A DNA stretch of 64,000 bases from Centropristis striata (GCF_030273125.1 NC_081537.1:14372603-14436602), one strand, 5' to 3'. Positions 10,761 through 25,186 are shown, counted from the stretch's first letter. Program-made: numbers and translations. The notes: generated by a model from the sequence alone, not told the origin.

Positions 10761-13700
10761 AACAGTCTTCTAAAAATAACAAACAAACATCTAGGTGGGA
10801 ACAAATCTTTGTGGATTATGGAAAGTGTGTGCAACCGTGATTCATGTCATTAGTATTAAATGTAACAACATGCTTTGAGTTTGCAGAGCTAATAAACTTT
10901 ACACAATCAAACAGTTATACTCCCCCCTTCCTACAACACATCGACTTAATGTTTTCAAGGTACTTGACAACAATTATTACAAGCAACTTTTTTAGATACT
11001 TTCCAGAAGTCTCGAAATACAAGACTACTGTTCAATAAAAGCAAATACTGTGAAAAAGAAGGCAAAATTGCAAACTCAGCAGAATGCCAGCTGGAAAAGA
11101 GGAAAGGTAATGATGCCTATGAAACTGAACAGTCCGCTCTCAGTAGCTGGCTTTAATCAAACATGGATCTACATTAAATAGGACATGTTGTTTCTTATCC
11201 AATATCACAGAAAAGAAACAGACTTAATTTCACTTATTCTGTCTGGATCAATCTAGCACTCTGGTAAGTGAATAAATCAAGAGCCGGGCAGAGACCAGTT
11301 ATGCACCCTGCATGAAATACATCCATAACAGACACACTCACCCTCGACATGCACACATACTAATTGTGTGGTTCTGGTATCATCAATGGCGGCCAGAAAA
11401 GTATAAATCCAGAAAACGAGTGGCCAGAACCTCATAATTAGAGAGACCACAGCCCTTAATTCCCTGCCAAAATGCGTGGGCCACAGTCGGAATGTGGGAC
11501 CGACCCAAAGAGGGAGGACAAGCTACACTTGGGAGAGCAAGACAAATACAAATAGTGAGGAAACTGGTAAATCAAGCGGTCAAGGCATTCTCGTGCCCCC
11601 TTGCACCCACACACCCGTACACACATATATCAAGGTGTCTGTGTTGGATGTCTGCAGCCTCTTTTCAAGGCTCTGTGCTACATTCACACAGACACAACTT
11701 CAACCAAAGGGGATGAAACAGACAAGTGCTCCATTCATGGGCTCACAGCGGTGGCTAACCTTCATATGACTTCCTCTACTTTGCAGCTGAAGCCTTTGAA
11801 GACGCTGATTTGACAGCTCAAAAAAGATAAACTTGCCAGAACGCTGTTACACACATACACTATATGGCTGTATTTTGAACCATCCTTACCAAGTATTACA
11901 CTAAAGGTTCTACAAACACAACAGCCCTGCATTGATCAATAGGCATCATTATTGTTTTCCTGGAGTTGCTGAGACATCCAATGAGTTTTAAAATAACAAG
12001 CCCCGCCTGAAACAAGGAAAAAGAGACATGTAAAGATTCAGAATTTCCCAGAAACTAATATAAGTCTTTAATAAATTATATTTTGGAGTAAGCCACATTA
12101 GGTGGTTACATAAAGTATTTTTTTTAATTAAAAATTGACTTTAATAATCAATTAAATGGAGAAAATAAAACTTTCTTTGAATGACAAGCATGCAAAACTA
12201 TCTGATGTAAAGCAGGTTGCTAACTTTGTTGAACCAAATTCTGCTTTCCCAATGAAAATGTAAAAGATCTGAACTAGTATTCACAACCAGAACATTAGTA
12301 CATGCAAAATAAGGATGGTGGAAACTGTCCAAACAGGATTTGTGGCCTTTCATAAAACAGATATGGTAAGTCAGGGATGACTGGTTTTGTGATCATGGGA
12401 TGTGCATAACAAATATCTACCTTAGACAAATCTTTTACGAAAATAAAAATATATCTATTTTCCCTGCCTAATATCAATAAAGCTTAGCCTATCTTATTTA
12501 ATGAAATATAATGAAGACCTAAACAAAACTCACACATTAAAAGACACAAACATACAGTTTATTAGACCAAGTTAACCTCTCCCACCGATATCTCTAGTTT
12601 AATGTTGTAGACTTTTATGAGGCTGAATTTATCCCAGAGTGACATTGGGTCAGTGAGGTCAAATTTCCAAAAATGGTCTCATGATATTACATGGCTACTA
12701 ACATCATCACACATGAATAAAATTGGGCTTACTGAATCCTAAAAAGTCTCAGCACTCCAGGCATATCCACTTTATGCAACATCCAAGGAAAATAGATTTC
12801 AGTGTGTCAGTTGCACTATATATTGTACTTCTGACTCATGTGGGAGCAGCTTGCCAGTAAACACCTCCAAAGATTATTTTATTAATCTCCACCGCAGCTG
12901 AGCTAATTAAAGTCTCTGGAATTCTAGGGAAGTCCATGTCTTCATAGCCTTTTATCAGCATTCATGTCATATTACAATTTTTGAGTGCTCTGTTCTTCCC
13001 TATTAAGAGCCCACCCAATCCATAACAGAGAGAATCTCACCTGCATGTGTCATAGTCAACTAACAAGTCAAACCTGATATGTCAAAAGTTGACAAATATG
13101 TTTCGCCACTTTGTGTCAGCATACAATATCTCTCCTGAGTGCCTATGTTATTGTTGTCATTGCCAAACTTTCTGGCTTCAGATCCTAATTTCTATTTAGC
13201 ATCTTTCTTTTACATCTAAAGTAAGGATAATAATACATGCATATACCTGTGTGTACATGTTTACATTCCCAGCTGCCAGTAATCACACAATCAGATTGGT
13301 ATGTAGGATTTATTGTAGGCACCAGCCTGCCATCGGGCTTGGGTGTAGTTATAAAAGAGAGATTGGCAACCGTAGCACAGGCAAGTCATAGCAACAACTA
13401 CAACTGGGACGAGCAATGAGAAACGAAAGTGCGGTAAAACTAAATGTGCAGACAAGTTGCAAATAAAAAAAACTGGGGGATCAACAATGTTCTATTTGGG
13501 TGCATCATAGCTGCTTTTGCTAATGTTATGGCTGTAAAGAAGGCTGAAGTCATTTGAGGACACAAACTGACACACGACACATGTTAGGGCATGGACCTGT
13601 CCAATTATAGGTCAGAAGGGCGAGACGACTACCGTAACATTTTGGCTACTCCGGGAAAGAAGTTGCATAACTGTCGCTTTAAATCCTAAAGCCATGTGCC

Positions 13701-14884
13701 TAGGGGCATGGTAAACAGCTGTGCCTGCCATCAAGCTAATTTAAAAACACTCTGAAATTAGCAGCAGGATAGCATTTGCACACTGTGGTTACTTCAAATG
13801 GAAGCATGTGGACTTTAACTAAGGTTTGATATAGATGTGCCACAGCTGTTCATTTATTCATGTGTTTAATTCTCATAAATAGCTCTTAGAAATAGCAAAA
13901 TGGCAACAATAAAAAGACTTCTCTGTGCCACAGCCATAACAGACCTACTGTGCAAGTATATCAGAAGGTGAAATTGAAACTCAAAAGGTGAAAAACACAA
14001 AAGAATGGCAAGCAATCAAAAAGAATGATCAAATCTCTGCAGCAAACCAACGTCCCACACACCAAACACAGTTCAAAGTATGTCGTTATCAGCTGAACTG
14101 TGATCCTGGCCGGGTAAGCAAATGGCTCTCCCAGGCTAAATCTCAGCCGCGGGCCAAAAACACAGACATACACACACCCACAAGCGGGAAACCAGGTCAC
14201 ACAGAGTGACAAGTGCACTGACCAAGAAAACGCTCAATCACTTCTACATCACTTGACCTATTATATACAATATTGTCCAGCACATGTCATTCACCATGCC
14301 ACGCTTCTTTTCCTGGAAATGATCTCAAATGACTAAAAATGACTAGTACTATAATAAATATAGTTTGGTAAGTATAACTGGATGACAATACTTACAATAT
14401 TGTAGGCTTTAATAAAAGCTCTCTAAAATGTCTTGTTGATCTAATAATCCAGGTATCCCAGGTGAAGTCATGATTCCTCACTATCTTCAACCGAGCGAGA
14501 CAGAGGGACAGTGAAAGAGAGTGAGTGAGAGACAAAGACTGACAGGAGGGATGGGCCGTCCACATTCACTCTGCAAGTTCAGCAGCCAATCAGAATGTGT
14601 TTTAAAGTTTGTTTATATAAATGTTTCACCTTGACAGTCATCTGGCTGACAGTTACAGCACATAACAAAGGGATGCAGTCACAAACAAGTATTTCATGTC
14701 ATAAGTTATGTGTATACATAACTATTTATACATAATTATTCATAAGATAGTTTTGTGTATACACATGTGTGGGGGTCAGATTCAGACAAAACAGCCCTTT
14801 AAAAGAGTTATTTTTTTATGATGAGGATTCTCCTGGCACAAAAAGGGGCCATAAACCACAACAGTCTCTGCATTTGCTTTCGGC

Positions 14885-15330
14885 CCTCATGACATGTCAC
14901 AAGTAGTTTTATTGAAACCGTTTATTCAAGTGAACATAAATACTGTATAACAGAGTAGTTTTTTTTTTTTTTTTTTTAAATCAAAGCTCAATAATAAATA
15001 ACTAAATAAACATCATTACTGTTCAGTTTCAGTCAATTGCTGACTGTTTATTTAAAACAAATGTTAATGAATAGCTAACACCATTTCTAAATCATCGCAA
15101 GCAACGTTTTCTGCATTATATAAAAAAAAAAAATCTTAATAACGGCACGTATCGGACAGCATATACACCAATACTGATATGCCTTTGATAGGCCAATATC
15201 GGCAGATAATATCAGTCAAACGATTTATTTGTCGAACTCTATTCAATGCCACTTTTATTTCTAATGTACAGTAAATATAAACTAAATGTGAAAAAATTCC
15301 CAGACTGGCACCTCTAAAACACACTAATTT
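14885..15330. mobile_element. fragment related to the 16.46-kb hAT MITE
   Basis: Shares the segment beginning ATGACATGTCACAAGT and continuing to AAATACTGTATAA with the element at 16460-16945. Ends are degraded and include poly-T and poly-A runs. Confidence 0.55.
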
Positions 15331-16459
15331 ACAGATATTTGTTAGATATTACTTGTTAAAAAAAACAACAAAGAGTATAAAAACAAGTCTTGCTGTGCCC
15401 ATTGGGTTGCCAGGCATCTCTTAGAGACTCAAACTATCACACATAGGCTCTGATAGGTTTTCTACACTATCTCAGACAAACTGAAGTATATGAAATTTCA
15501 GAAATGTTAACATGCTGGAGGCAAAAGTTTGAACATGGGCTTGTTTACTACTTTAAAAAGCTTGTATACTTCAACAGCAGCCAAGAAAAACTGTGATCTC
15601 AGCTGCACCGCTGGGAAAAACACGATGAAATAGGGACAGACAGTTGTCTGCTCATTGTGCTTTAAAAGAAAACTGTTGGGTACTACCAACATATTCCGTG
15701 CTGCAATAAAGTGTAACACATGTTGATGAAAGCAAAAGGGGATGATCTCAGCACCTCTGACAGCTCTGAAAAAACTGAAAATAATCAGAATCAGATGCTT
15801 ACTAACAAAACTGTATTATATTTGTTTGGTATTTATGGGTGTGTGTCAGTTGTTCCCCTCATTTATCACAAAAGGGTATTTCCAGAGTGCCATCCATCAA
15901 TTAGAAAATGAAGGTCAGTATATAATATGTTTTGGAGCTTACACCATGTAATGCTAATTTTGCTTCAGGGCTTCAAGTTACAGTGTTTCAATGTAGCACT
16001 AGTACAGGTCAGTGAAGTCTCAAGTCTCAAGACATCTCACATCCATTAAATTAAATTATTAATGACGGTTACATTTACACATAAAAAAATTAACAAATGT
16101 GTTTTATAACCTGAGCTCAACAGTGAATGGCCAGTGCACTGGCAACATTCATGGCTTCATAGGGCAGAATATATAAAGGGGGGATTATACATTATTAAAA
16201 CAGAGGTTGGGGTATTAAACATTGTTTTCCAGATGTTGTAAAACAAAATGCAACAAATAAATACATAAATATGCATTTATTAAATTGTTATTTATTATTA
16301 AGATAATAAATAGCGCACAGGCTACTTAGTACGTGGAACTTAAAAACTACCAGGAAGAAAAATTCAAGTACAAAAAAACTTTTTAAATGAAGCAAATAAT
16401 TGGTCAAAACTTAAAACAAGAATTCAAATTCAACTATATCATGTATATAAACATACAAC

Positions 16460-16945
16460 TAGGGCTGGGCGATATGGACCAAAAATCATATCACAATAAA
16501 TTTAGGCTATATGATATATATCCCAATATTTTTAACGCAAAGTGAGAGCAAATGTTAAATCAAAGTCAAAGCCCAATATGACATGTCACAAGTCGTTTTA
16601 TTGAAACTGTTTATTTAAGTGAACATAAATACTGTATAAAAACAGGAGTACCTTTTTAAAAAAAATCAAAGCTCCATAAAGTGCACATTTAAATAAAAAA
16701 GTATCTTGAATAAAAATAGCCTATGAAATTAAATAGGCCAATATTTTTCTGAAATAAATATATTTATATGAGAAAAGAAAAAACGAAAATTACAAAATAA
16801 CTAAATATAACAAACCCTAGCATGGGCAGCATTTATATTTAAAGAAAGAAGAAAAAAAAATTATTGATATATGATCTAATTCCATATCACATTAAAAAAT
16901 ATACCGACATAATTATGTTTTATATCGATATATCGCCCAGCCCTA
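16460..16945. mobile_element. hAT-type MITE with 8-bp target duplication
   Basis: Starts TAGGGCTGGGCGATATGG and ends ATATATCGCCCAGCCCTA, forming terminal inverted repeats. It is flanked by CATACAAC on both sides (16452-16459 and 16946-16953). It is 486 bp and non-coding. An 8-bp duplication is the hAT superfamily signature. Confidence 0.9.
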
Positions 16946-17495
16946 CATACAACTGGATTAATTAGCCCTTCATTTTCCAACCATCATCAAGACTCAAGAC
17001 TGATCGATGAATTCAAATCTAAATCTGACACTGCTCTAAAGTAGGCCATAGTTTTTTTTTAGAAATTAAACATTTAACCACTTATTGAAATGATGGACTG
17101 AAACGCTAATGTCCCTTGTGTAATAACCTCTTGTCTCCTGGGCAGTCAATCAAAATGAGTAACAATTTGTTTTAATGAGTTCGTGTCTCAGGACTGGAAC
17201 TGGGTTTTTTTAGCCCCCTGTCCTAAATCATTGTTTATCCCCTCAACAGGAGGCCTTCATGCTCACATAAAAGGCTTTTTTCTAATGTTCATTCATGAGG
17301 GATTATTTCACAACTCATCCAAACGATGACTCATGGCCTGGTATGTGATGATTAGGTCTAACTTCACATGGAGTGCAGCAAAGTAAAACCCAATCAGTGA
17401 GGTGGAAAGCAGCAGCATGAATTACTGGTAATAACCTTTATGCTTAATAAAATGATTATTTTAAGCTTGCTTTGATACAACACAGTCAATGGATA

Positions 17496-17497
<2 letters not shown>

Positions 17498-17527
<30 letters not shown>
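17498..17527. repeat. (GA)n microsatellite
   Basis: About 15 GA units. Confidence 0.9.
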
Positions 17528-17530
<3 letters not shown>

Positions 17531-18504
17531 TGACATGGAAAATCTAAAAGAGTAAAATGAGAGTTGTATTCAAACTGAGCTGAAATGCCACCTCTGCTGC
17601 TGAGCCACCAAAATACTCCACTAAATACTTCACACTAAGATTCAGCATTGGATCTTTAGCATTCCAGCAGCACAATAAGCAGGTCAGGGAGAGAAGGAAT
17701 CCCCTTTTCTGTTGTGCAGGAGGGAAAAAGGCCATGCCATGTGAGTACAATAGGATGACGCTCCCAGTGATGTCACCCAACTGCAAAGTAACAGTCACGC
17801 GCTGAAAACAATTACATTTTCTTTTCAGTCACGAACAGTTCAGTAATAGTTTGGTTCTGCCAAAAAGGTGACTGATGCTAGTACTGTAAAAATCTGAATT
17901 CCTTTCGTAATCTAAGAAACACCAAGAAATGAATCAAGAAATAAGCCTGGCATGAGGAGAAAACAAGGAAAAACTGTCCAATGAGAAGAATAATACACAT
18001 GTTATGGAATGTAATGAAACTACAGATGCATAGATACTATACTTGCTATTGCTATCAGACTTAATCTAGCCAAAACCATGGGATTGGGTATAAGGTCAGG
18101 AGGTTTATACATATATTTATAAGGGAATATATATTGACAAATATTCCCTGGGTTGGAACATTATGAAAATACAAAACAAGACAGTGTCCAGTAAAGAATA
18201 TTTTTTGACAAATTTATGCATCACGCTCTTTGATAGGTATTCAAACTAAAGTGCACAGTGATGGTACGGCTGGGCAAAATGGTGAAAATCAAATATTACA
18301 ATGGGGTATTTTTAACCAAATATCTCTATTATTATACTATACTATTATCTAATATTGTGACCATAGTGTCAGGTTGAATATTGGCGCTTTCAGAAAATAT
18401 TTACACAATGACATTTATGATAACAAATCATCAGTATTGGATATCAAGACAAAGTTGGTAAATGCAAATAAAAGAACAGTAAGAACAATCTAGTAAGTTC
18501 AGAA

Positions 18505-18707
18505 AATAATAAAGGTGGGGGGAAAAAATTGATCCAGCATAGTATCTCGATATTTTGCGTGGCAATATTACATCTATTCATGATTTTCACCTCTTTTTTT
18601 TTGTCCCGGAGGCTGATCAAAATGCTTACAATTACAATAATATTGTATCGTGACTCAAGTATAAATCGTAAAATTGTATCGTGGGAGCTTTGGTGATTCA
18701 CACCTCT
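18505..18707 (-). mobile_element. MITE fragment, shortened copy of the 37.6-38.2 kb element
   Basis: Contains AGGTGGGGGG, GATCCAGCATAGTATCTCG and an end TGATTCACACCTCTAG. These ends correspond in reverse to those at 37,585-38,194, with the middle missing. Confidence 0.6.
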
Positions 18708-21700
18708 AGAAGATAATAGCCTTAAAAACAGAGAGAGACAACATTACGATATACATTATCCAAAAATCTAAGACAATATTGACCAGTCCTGAGTTCTTGA
18801 AAGAGACTTAAATTGTATAGGATACTTAGTGTTGTTGGGGAACTGTATTGGAAATTAAAACATGGTATAGTATAGAGCCATCTGCAAGATCCAGTGAGAG
18901 AAAGTCCTGCACAGTTCCCTTTTAATCTTCAGTACACTAACACACTCTTTATGCAAAAGGAACCCCCCTCTCCTTAACACGGGGGGCAAGAGAAGAAAAG
19001 ACGCATCATATGACTACAATAGAATCACATTCCTTAAACTGGCCACTGCTGAAAAGAGTCTATTACCATGCGGAGCAAAGACATAGATAAAGGGAGCGAT
19101 CAGTGCTGATGGGAAGAAAAAGAAAATCTTTGTGTGCTTTAAGAAATACAGGGAAAATCCAGCTATAAAAACAAAACTTGTGTTAATCTTTTTACAACAA
19201 AGTTATATCTTCATTCTGATGTTTTGTATTGTCTGGCTCAGATAAAATTGGACCAGGTTTTTCATTTAAAAAACAGACGTGGTCTTTGTTTTAACCAGAC
19301 CCAAACCAGGACCACTGCAGCATTTAATGAGTTGTGATTCGACTTCTTGATCAACCTATACATTTTAAAGTTACAGCCATCAATTATAACCATAAACTGT
19401 ATATTTCTTCGACTTAATTATGCATTGAAGCCATCAACAACATCAATCAATCAGTTTCTACAACAGGAACATCTTGGCCTAAATAGTGTCTTTAATCTCA
19501 ACCTAATTGGGAGTTTGAGCAAACTTCAAAGAGCTTGCATTGGTCAAAACCCAGCCAGTGTTGGGCAGAGAATTCAAACGAACTGTTGGAAAACTGCTTT
19601 CCATCTCCGAAGGCAACTGAATGGAATCTGTGCTATATCCATAACCAGATTAACAGGAAGGCATCCCCCTTATTAGGAGAATTTAAAGCATGCATCCTTC
19701 ATCTGAGGGGAGTATTATTACATTTTTGGGTTGGGACCCAAAATGAGTCACATACCAGTTTCTGGTGAGTCCCCACACACCAAGAGTTATGGTTATGTTT
19801 ATATTAGTCATGGTCACATAATGAGGCCAAACTGGCATGGTTTCTTAGATTAATAAATTTGAGGAGCCCGATTTTGGCCTCCTGGACTGCATGTTTTTGA
19901 CAGCTGATTCATCTGAAGAGGCGATGTAAGCCTACACACCCTGAAAATATTAAACACTGTGATGTGTCAGGAAAGATCAAGGCATGAAGATCATATCAAA
20001 CCAGCCTCCAGGAGGGCTCGTACAGGATTAAAGCGAAGAGAAAACCATCCACCCAGGAGACAATGCTGATACTGATAGTAGCAGAATCAAACAGACTATG
20101 AGAAAAGAATTTTAAAAAAAAGGATAGGACAAGGAAATTAAAAGGATGAAACGTCAATCTGTTGCAGGTTATCTTTCATCTTCTACACGTCTCCCTCTGC
20201 CAGTAACAGAGTGAGAGGCTGGTTACGCTGGGAACAGTGCTGCAAACAGAACAGACTTTTCATGCAAGGGACCTGGAGAACATATGGCTTTGATTAGAGG
20301 GCAGGGCAGAGAGAGACGCCAGTGGAAAGTGCACAGAAAGAAAGAGAAACAGAGGGAGAGAGAGGGGGCTCTATGTGTGTATCTGTTTATGTGTGCACTG
20401 TAACAACACAGGGCTGATTTAAGAAGGGTGACTGTATCATCGCAGTGTGTGCGTGGATGTGCATAGTGTGTGCATTCACTAACAAAGACAGAGAAAAGGA
20501 TGACTCAACAGGAGGGAGTCTGGTGAACTGGAGAATGGAATGAGCGCCAGTATTTGTGAATATATAACAACAGAAAGAGTGTATAGGCATAACAAAAAGT
20601 GAACCACGCCAGTAGAAATGATGATGAGCCATGACCATATCACACTGGTTTTAAAACCTTCACTGTGACCTTTAGCCATCTTATATAACAAACAAAATAC
20701 TTGTTGCTGTTTATTAAAGACAAATGAACTGGTCTGTGCAATCTGCCTTGTTGTCCAGAATTTCATCAAATTTTTGTTTGAGGACCAAACATTATGTAAG
20801 CATATGGCAATCACAGAACAGATGCCTTCACCTAACTACAGAAGATTAAAAAATAAATAATTTGTTACAGCCACTTAGTTCATCAATTCCCATCTGTTTC
20901 TTGGACAAGTTCACATGGAGCCAGAATACTTTTTTTTTTTTTACATGCAGCAATTACTTTGTTCAGTGTTTGTCCCTTTGCCTAAACTTGACACAATGAT
21001 AAATCCTGCTTTTTTAAAAATCTATACTGAGTTCACCATTATTTGTCACAAATATTAACTGATTTAAGGGACAAATCCTCCACACAAGAACCTACAAGAA
21101 ATCTGAGTCCAAATGAAAAAACAAAAACAAAACTGAAGTTACCTAATAGCTACCTGGCTGCAGTGACACATCAATCGCTGTTTCTCAATTTAGTGCAAGA
21201 GTAACTGTATATTGGTGTGGTAACATGTAAAAAGTCCTGTTAGTGATGTCTGCTTTTGATGAGCTGTCGCCTCATTTATGAAGCCTCACAAAGATATAAT
21301 AACATCTCATGGTCTGGCACAACAAGCCGGAAAAACTCTCCATCTACACGTCAACAATAAAAACAACATTCAGCCCGTTCACGTTGACATTGTGAGACTT
21401 TGAGGATTTGCATGATGTATTTTGGTGGGAAACAATAAACATAACTTTTGTTTGTTTACAAAAATCTCCAAAGGGCACCTTTAATAAACACAGATTATCA
21501 AAGTGCAGCAGTAGCTTGAGAAGCATTAAGTAAAAAGAAAGTATTCTACAATTGCTAAATGTTTAAAGGGTCAAAGGTCAAATACGGCCATCATTGACAC
21601 TCTTCTGACACCAGACGCTAGAGAAACTGTGATGTCATCAAGACAAAGTCTGCAGTTATGCCACAGCTGAACAAATGGGAAGCACCAACGGAGGTTTCTG

Positions 21701-22805
21701 GAATACATTCAACAACAAGTCCAACCAGTCTCCCATCCCCATCGGCTCCAGATTTATATCTCAAGACATCACCACACCTTCTTGCCAACTGCTGCCTCAT
21801 AATATGCCCTGAAGTTGAAGAACTCATAATGAATTGATGAATATGTACAAAACAAACATTATCGATATAGGGAGAAGAGAAGGCGTTTACATTTAAATGA
21901 TCCAGTTTAAAATACTGTAATTTTCTCAACCACATTATCCATATCATTTAACAAACATCATTGTAAGTTGTACATAGAGTGTTTTTTCTCCCTGTTGCCT
22001 CTCACTTATCGTATCTGTGTGTGTCAGTCTGTCATATGGACTGTATTTTCTTCATAAACTGCCCATGTGTCTCTGCAATACAGACAAGGCAAAAATGCCT
22101 GTCAATATGTTCGTGATCCTGCTCTGGACCTGATTAATATGAGCTCTATTTCCCTTTTCATTTCCATGTGGAACTCTTTAGTTTAAAACAACCTTGTTGC
22201 AACATCACACACAAATGAGTTAAAGGTCACAATGCCCAAGGGATGTTTAGGAAAGTAAACAATAACCTGACCTGTCAAACTAAATAACTAACATGCGCTA
22301 ATGCACAAACAGCTTTGAAGTGAAAGATGGTGCAAGCAAAAACAATCACATTTAACATCTTTTGGCTAATATTCAATGTTAGTAAACACAAACAACTTTG
22401 TAAGCAATGTAGCCTTCATACACAGCAACGCACCTCGAAGTAAGCACAGAAAAATAACACTAGCTGATCATTAAAAACACTAAGAGACACCCAAAAAGTA
22501 TGTAGGTAGAGTGTATTGCTGCTGGGAGTTTCAGAGGAGGTGATGTCCCGGCTGAAACTGAGTCAAGCTAACAAAAACATTTTACCTACATTCCTTTCTA
22601 GTACCGGGCGGACCCAGGTGAATGCAAAAACATTACTATTAGCTTCTTTTTGGGTGACTTCTGCGTTCCTGGACAAAAGTTTGTGAACCACTGACTGACA
22701 CTGAGCAACTTCACAAACAAACACGACTCGTGCAACGCAGCCCGTGAAAAGGTGTCTGAGTGTGTGTTGACGTGACGGTTTGAGGATGTGGCGGCACAAA
22801 CTTAC

Positions 22806-22990
22806 CGACCAAAGTTGTCAAATCCAGTAAGCACCCATCTAAACTCCACTTTCTGACTACTTTAACACATGTTCTGCTCGCAGCTCTCGCACAGAGACAG
22901 TTGATGCAGCAGCTCGTGCTGCGGTGGGAAACCGCTCTCTTCTCTGATGCCTTCAGGTGCGCCTCGGAATACTGAACTTCACATTCAAAG
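22806..22990 (-). other. candidate untranslated first exon/promoter region of plce1
   Basis: A strong minus-strand donor (GGTCG then GTAAGT) lies at 22805, and the sequence upstream of it is richer in G, C and CpG than its surroundings. The upstream limit is a guess. If correct, the first intron is about 15 kb (22805 to 7640). No coding potential is claimed. A fold-back transposon starts about 35 bp further upstream. Confidence 0.35.
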
Positions 22991-23025
22991 TCAAGACTCT
23001 CAGCTCTTTTGGGGTTGTCAAATCG

Positions 23026-23651
23026 TCACCCTGTTAAAATAATCGCCTAACTAATTTTTTCAAGTTTTACAGAAAACACAAAAAACTTCACAAAAAGTGT
23101 GACATATGACATTTATTGATCATTTCACTCAAAAAGGATGTAACAAAGGATGGCTATTGGCATAGTAATAACACTGTGTTTAATTATCTAACTTAAGAGA
23201 AATAAATGACTTAGGCATTTTTTTGAACATGCCTTTGTGATTTAAGCAAGATATGGTAACACTTTATTTTGAAGGTGTCTACAGAAGAGTCACACAAGCC
23301 TGTCAGAAACATGACATGACAAGTATCATGAGCATTAATGTTACTTCAAAGTGTCAATAATGTTCATGACACATCCCATGTCATGTTTATGACATGCCTA
23401 TGTCACTCTTATGTAGACACCTTCAAAATAAAGTGTTACCATATCTTGCTTAAGTCACAAAGGCATGTTCAAAAAATTGCCTAAGTCACATTTTATTTTG
23501 ACTTAGGCATAATAAATCTGCTTAAGTCACACACTTGACATAGGCCATTATCTTAAACGAGTAAAATCAGGCCGGCGTCATGAGGAGATGATTTAGGCAA
23601 AAAAAACAATTTTGACAAAAAATGACTTAGGCGATTTTTTAACAGTGTGAC
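23026..23651. mobile_element. large fold-back (hairpin) transposon
   Basis: The ends TCACCCTGTTAAAA and TTTTTTAACAGTGTGA are inverted repeats with GCCTAA cores. A second, longer inverted repeat inside pairs 23205-23292 with about 23395-23487, including GGTAACACTTTATTTTGAAG. The motif TGACTTAGGC or its complement recurs throughout. There is no coding capacity. Confidence 0.8.
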
Positions 23652-24062
23652 AAATTAGACCCAAGTACATTTTAAACAACGTTGGATCGTTTGGATTGCT
23701 TTTAGATGTAGTGAAATATTACATAAAAAGTGTAATATAATCTGAATATATTTGGTTACTTTGCTCATTGTACTAAAGAAATTGACGTAGCCACACATTT
23801 CTTCTCTCTTTGGGCATCTATTTAACATTTTCAACGCAAATAAAATGCAATGCAATGTATTTTGCATAATAAGCACTTAGAGTTGATTGGATCAAATGAT
23901 GATTACAGAAACAGTACTGTGTGTATGCAGCCAAATGCTGTTTCTTTTGTGTAATTTTGTAAGTGTTTGTCACACTTTTTACAAATTAACAGCATTGACT
24001 AATGTGAAGAAAAGTTTCAAAATTATAAAATTGCCATATCTTAAACACATAATCAAAAATCT

Positions 24063-24356
24063 AATATCTGGTAGATCGTTGCTCACTGATCGGAGGGTTG
24101 GTGGTTTGATCCTTGACCATGGTAGCCTACATGTCGAAGTGTCCTTGAGCAAGATACTGAACCCCAAATTGCTCCTGATGCTGCATTCATCAGTGTGTGA
24201 ATGAATTCCCAATGGTGGCAGGTGGCACCGTTTAGGGCAGCCTCTGCCACCAGTATGAATGTGTGTGTGAATGGGTGAATAAGCGCAGTCTGTAGTGTAA
24301 ATTGATTTGAGTGGTCCCAAAGAGACTAGAAAAACACTATATAAGTCCATTTACCA
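24063..24356 (+). mobile_element. SINE-like interspersed repeat
   Basis: Contains a B-box-like GGTTTGATCC, the phrase GAGCAAGATACTGAACCCC, and a tail ACACTATATAAGTCCATTTA. This arrangement is typical of a very abundant fish short repeat. It is not a functional tRNA gene. Confidence 0.6.
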
Positions 24357-25186
24357 TTTAATCTTTTTTATTTTATTATCTTTTTATTTAATCCAGGCTC
24401 ATTATACTTCCACACAACTCAATATTTTGTAGACTGTAGCCTTGATTGCAGGCTCAAGAGAAAGACATTTTATTCTGGTACTTTTTTCTACTTAAAGTAT
24501 AGGCCAGCTGAGAGATGGAATAGTTCCATTTATAGCTAAACATGTCAGTCCAACTGTTATAACTGGGTTATAACATGCAAAAACTTTGCAGATAGGGCAA
24601 GTGACATTTAGGTCACAGACAGTAAAACCAAATTTAAAAATTTAAATAGTAGTTGTTATGAAATAATAAAACAATGAATCCCAAACATATTTATCCAAAC
24701 CATCAAAGGGCAGTGTATAAAGGTAAGTGACATACTGCCCTCCAAACTGGTTCACATGGTGTATATTCCTAAATTAAGTAGGTTGATTAAATTTCCATGA
24801 ATTAACTGACATTTACAAAACCCTAGGGCATCCCACGAGAGAACAGGTTGGTTTCTGAGCAGATAGTGCAGCTTCTGCGTATTGTCTGCCGTGTGTACGG
24901 CACTGAACGGCAGCTCACTAATGCCACTTATGGGTATGATATTGGTTTGGAAGTCACAGTAACTTGTGACACTGTGTGAGTGTTTTGTTTTATGTCGTTA
25001 ATGCAAAATACATGTGAATCAACTGTGCTCTTGTCATGTTGCCATGAGTGTTTTATAACGTGTATGTAAACCTAAATCAAAAAATCCAACAGCCCCTGAA
25101 TGCAGCATATTCTTTTCTCTCAGTAGCCAACTGGGCTGTGGACAGGAGGACAATAACTGTGGCTCTGGGTACTTTGTGGTCCTGTC

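Larger units (their letters stand above)
7640..22805 (-). other. 5' intron region of plce1
   Basis: About 15 kb with no recognised coding exon. Supported contents are listed separately: LINE-type tail (8341-8520), nested Tc1-type elements (9908-10445), old repeat (10558-10760), hAT-related fragments (14885-15330), hAT MITE with target duplication (16460-16945), GA repeat (17498-17527) and another MITE fragment (18505-18707). The stretches 10.8-14.8 kb and 18.7-22.8 kb show nothing I can name. Confidence 0.5.

Noticed and set aside
19347..19768. Plus-strand open frames of 109 and 77 residues
   Set aside because: No recognisable domain, overlapping frames of equal quality, no splice context; probably chance.
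24063..24200. Possible tRNA gene suggested by a B-box-like GGTTTGATCC
   Set aside because: No cloverleaf or A box of proper spacing, and the flanking phrases match an abundant SINE-like repeat.
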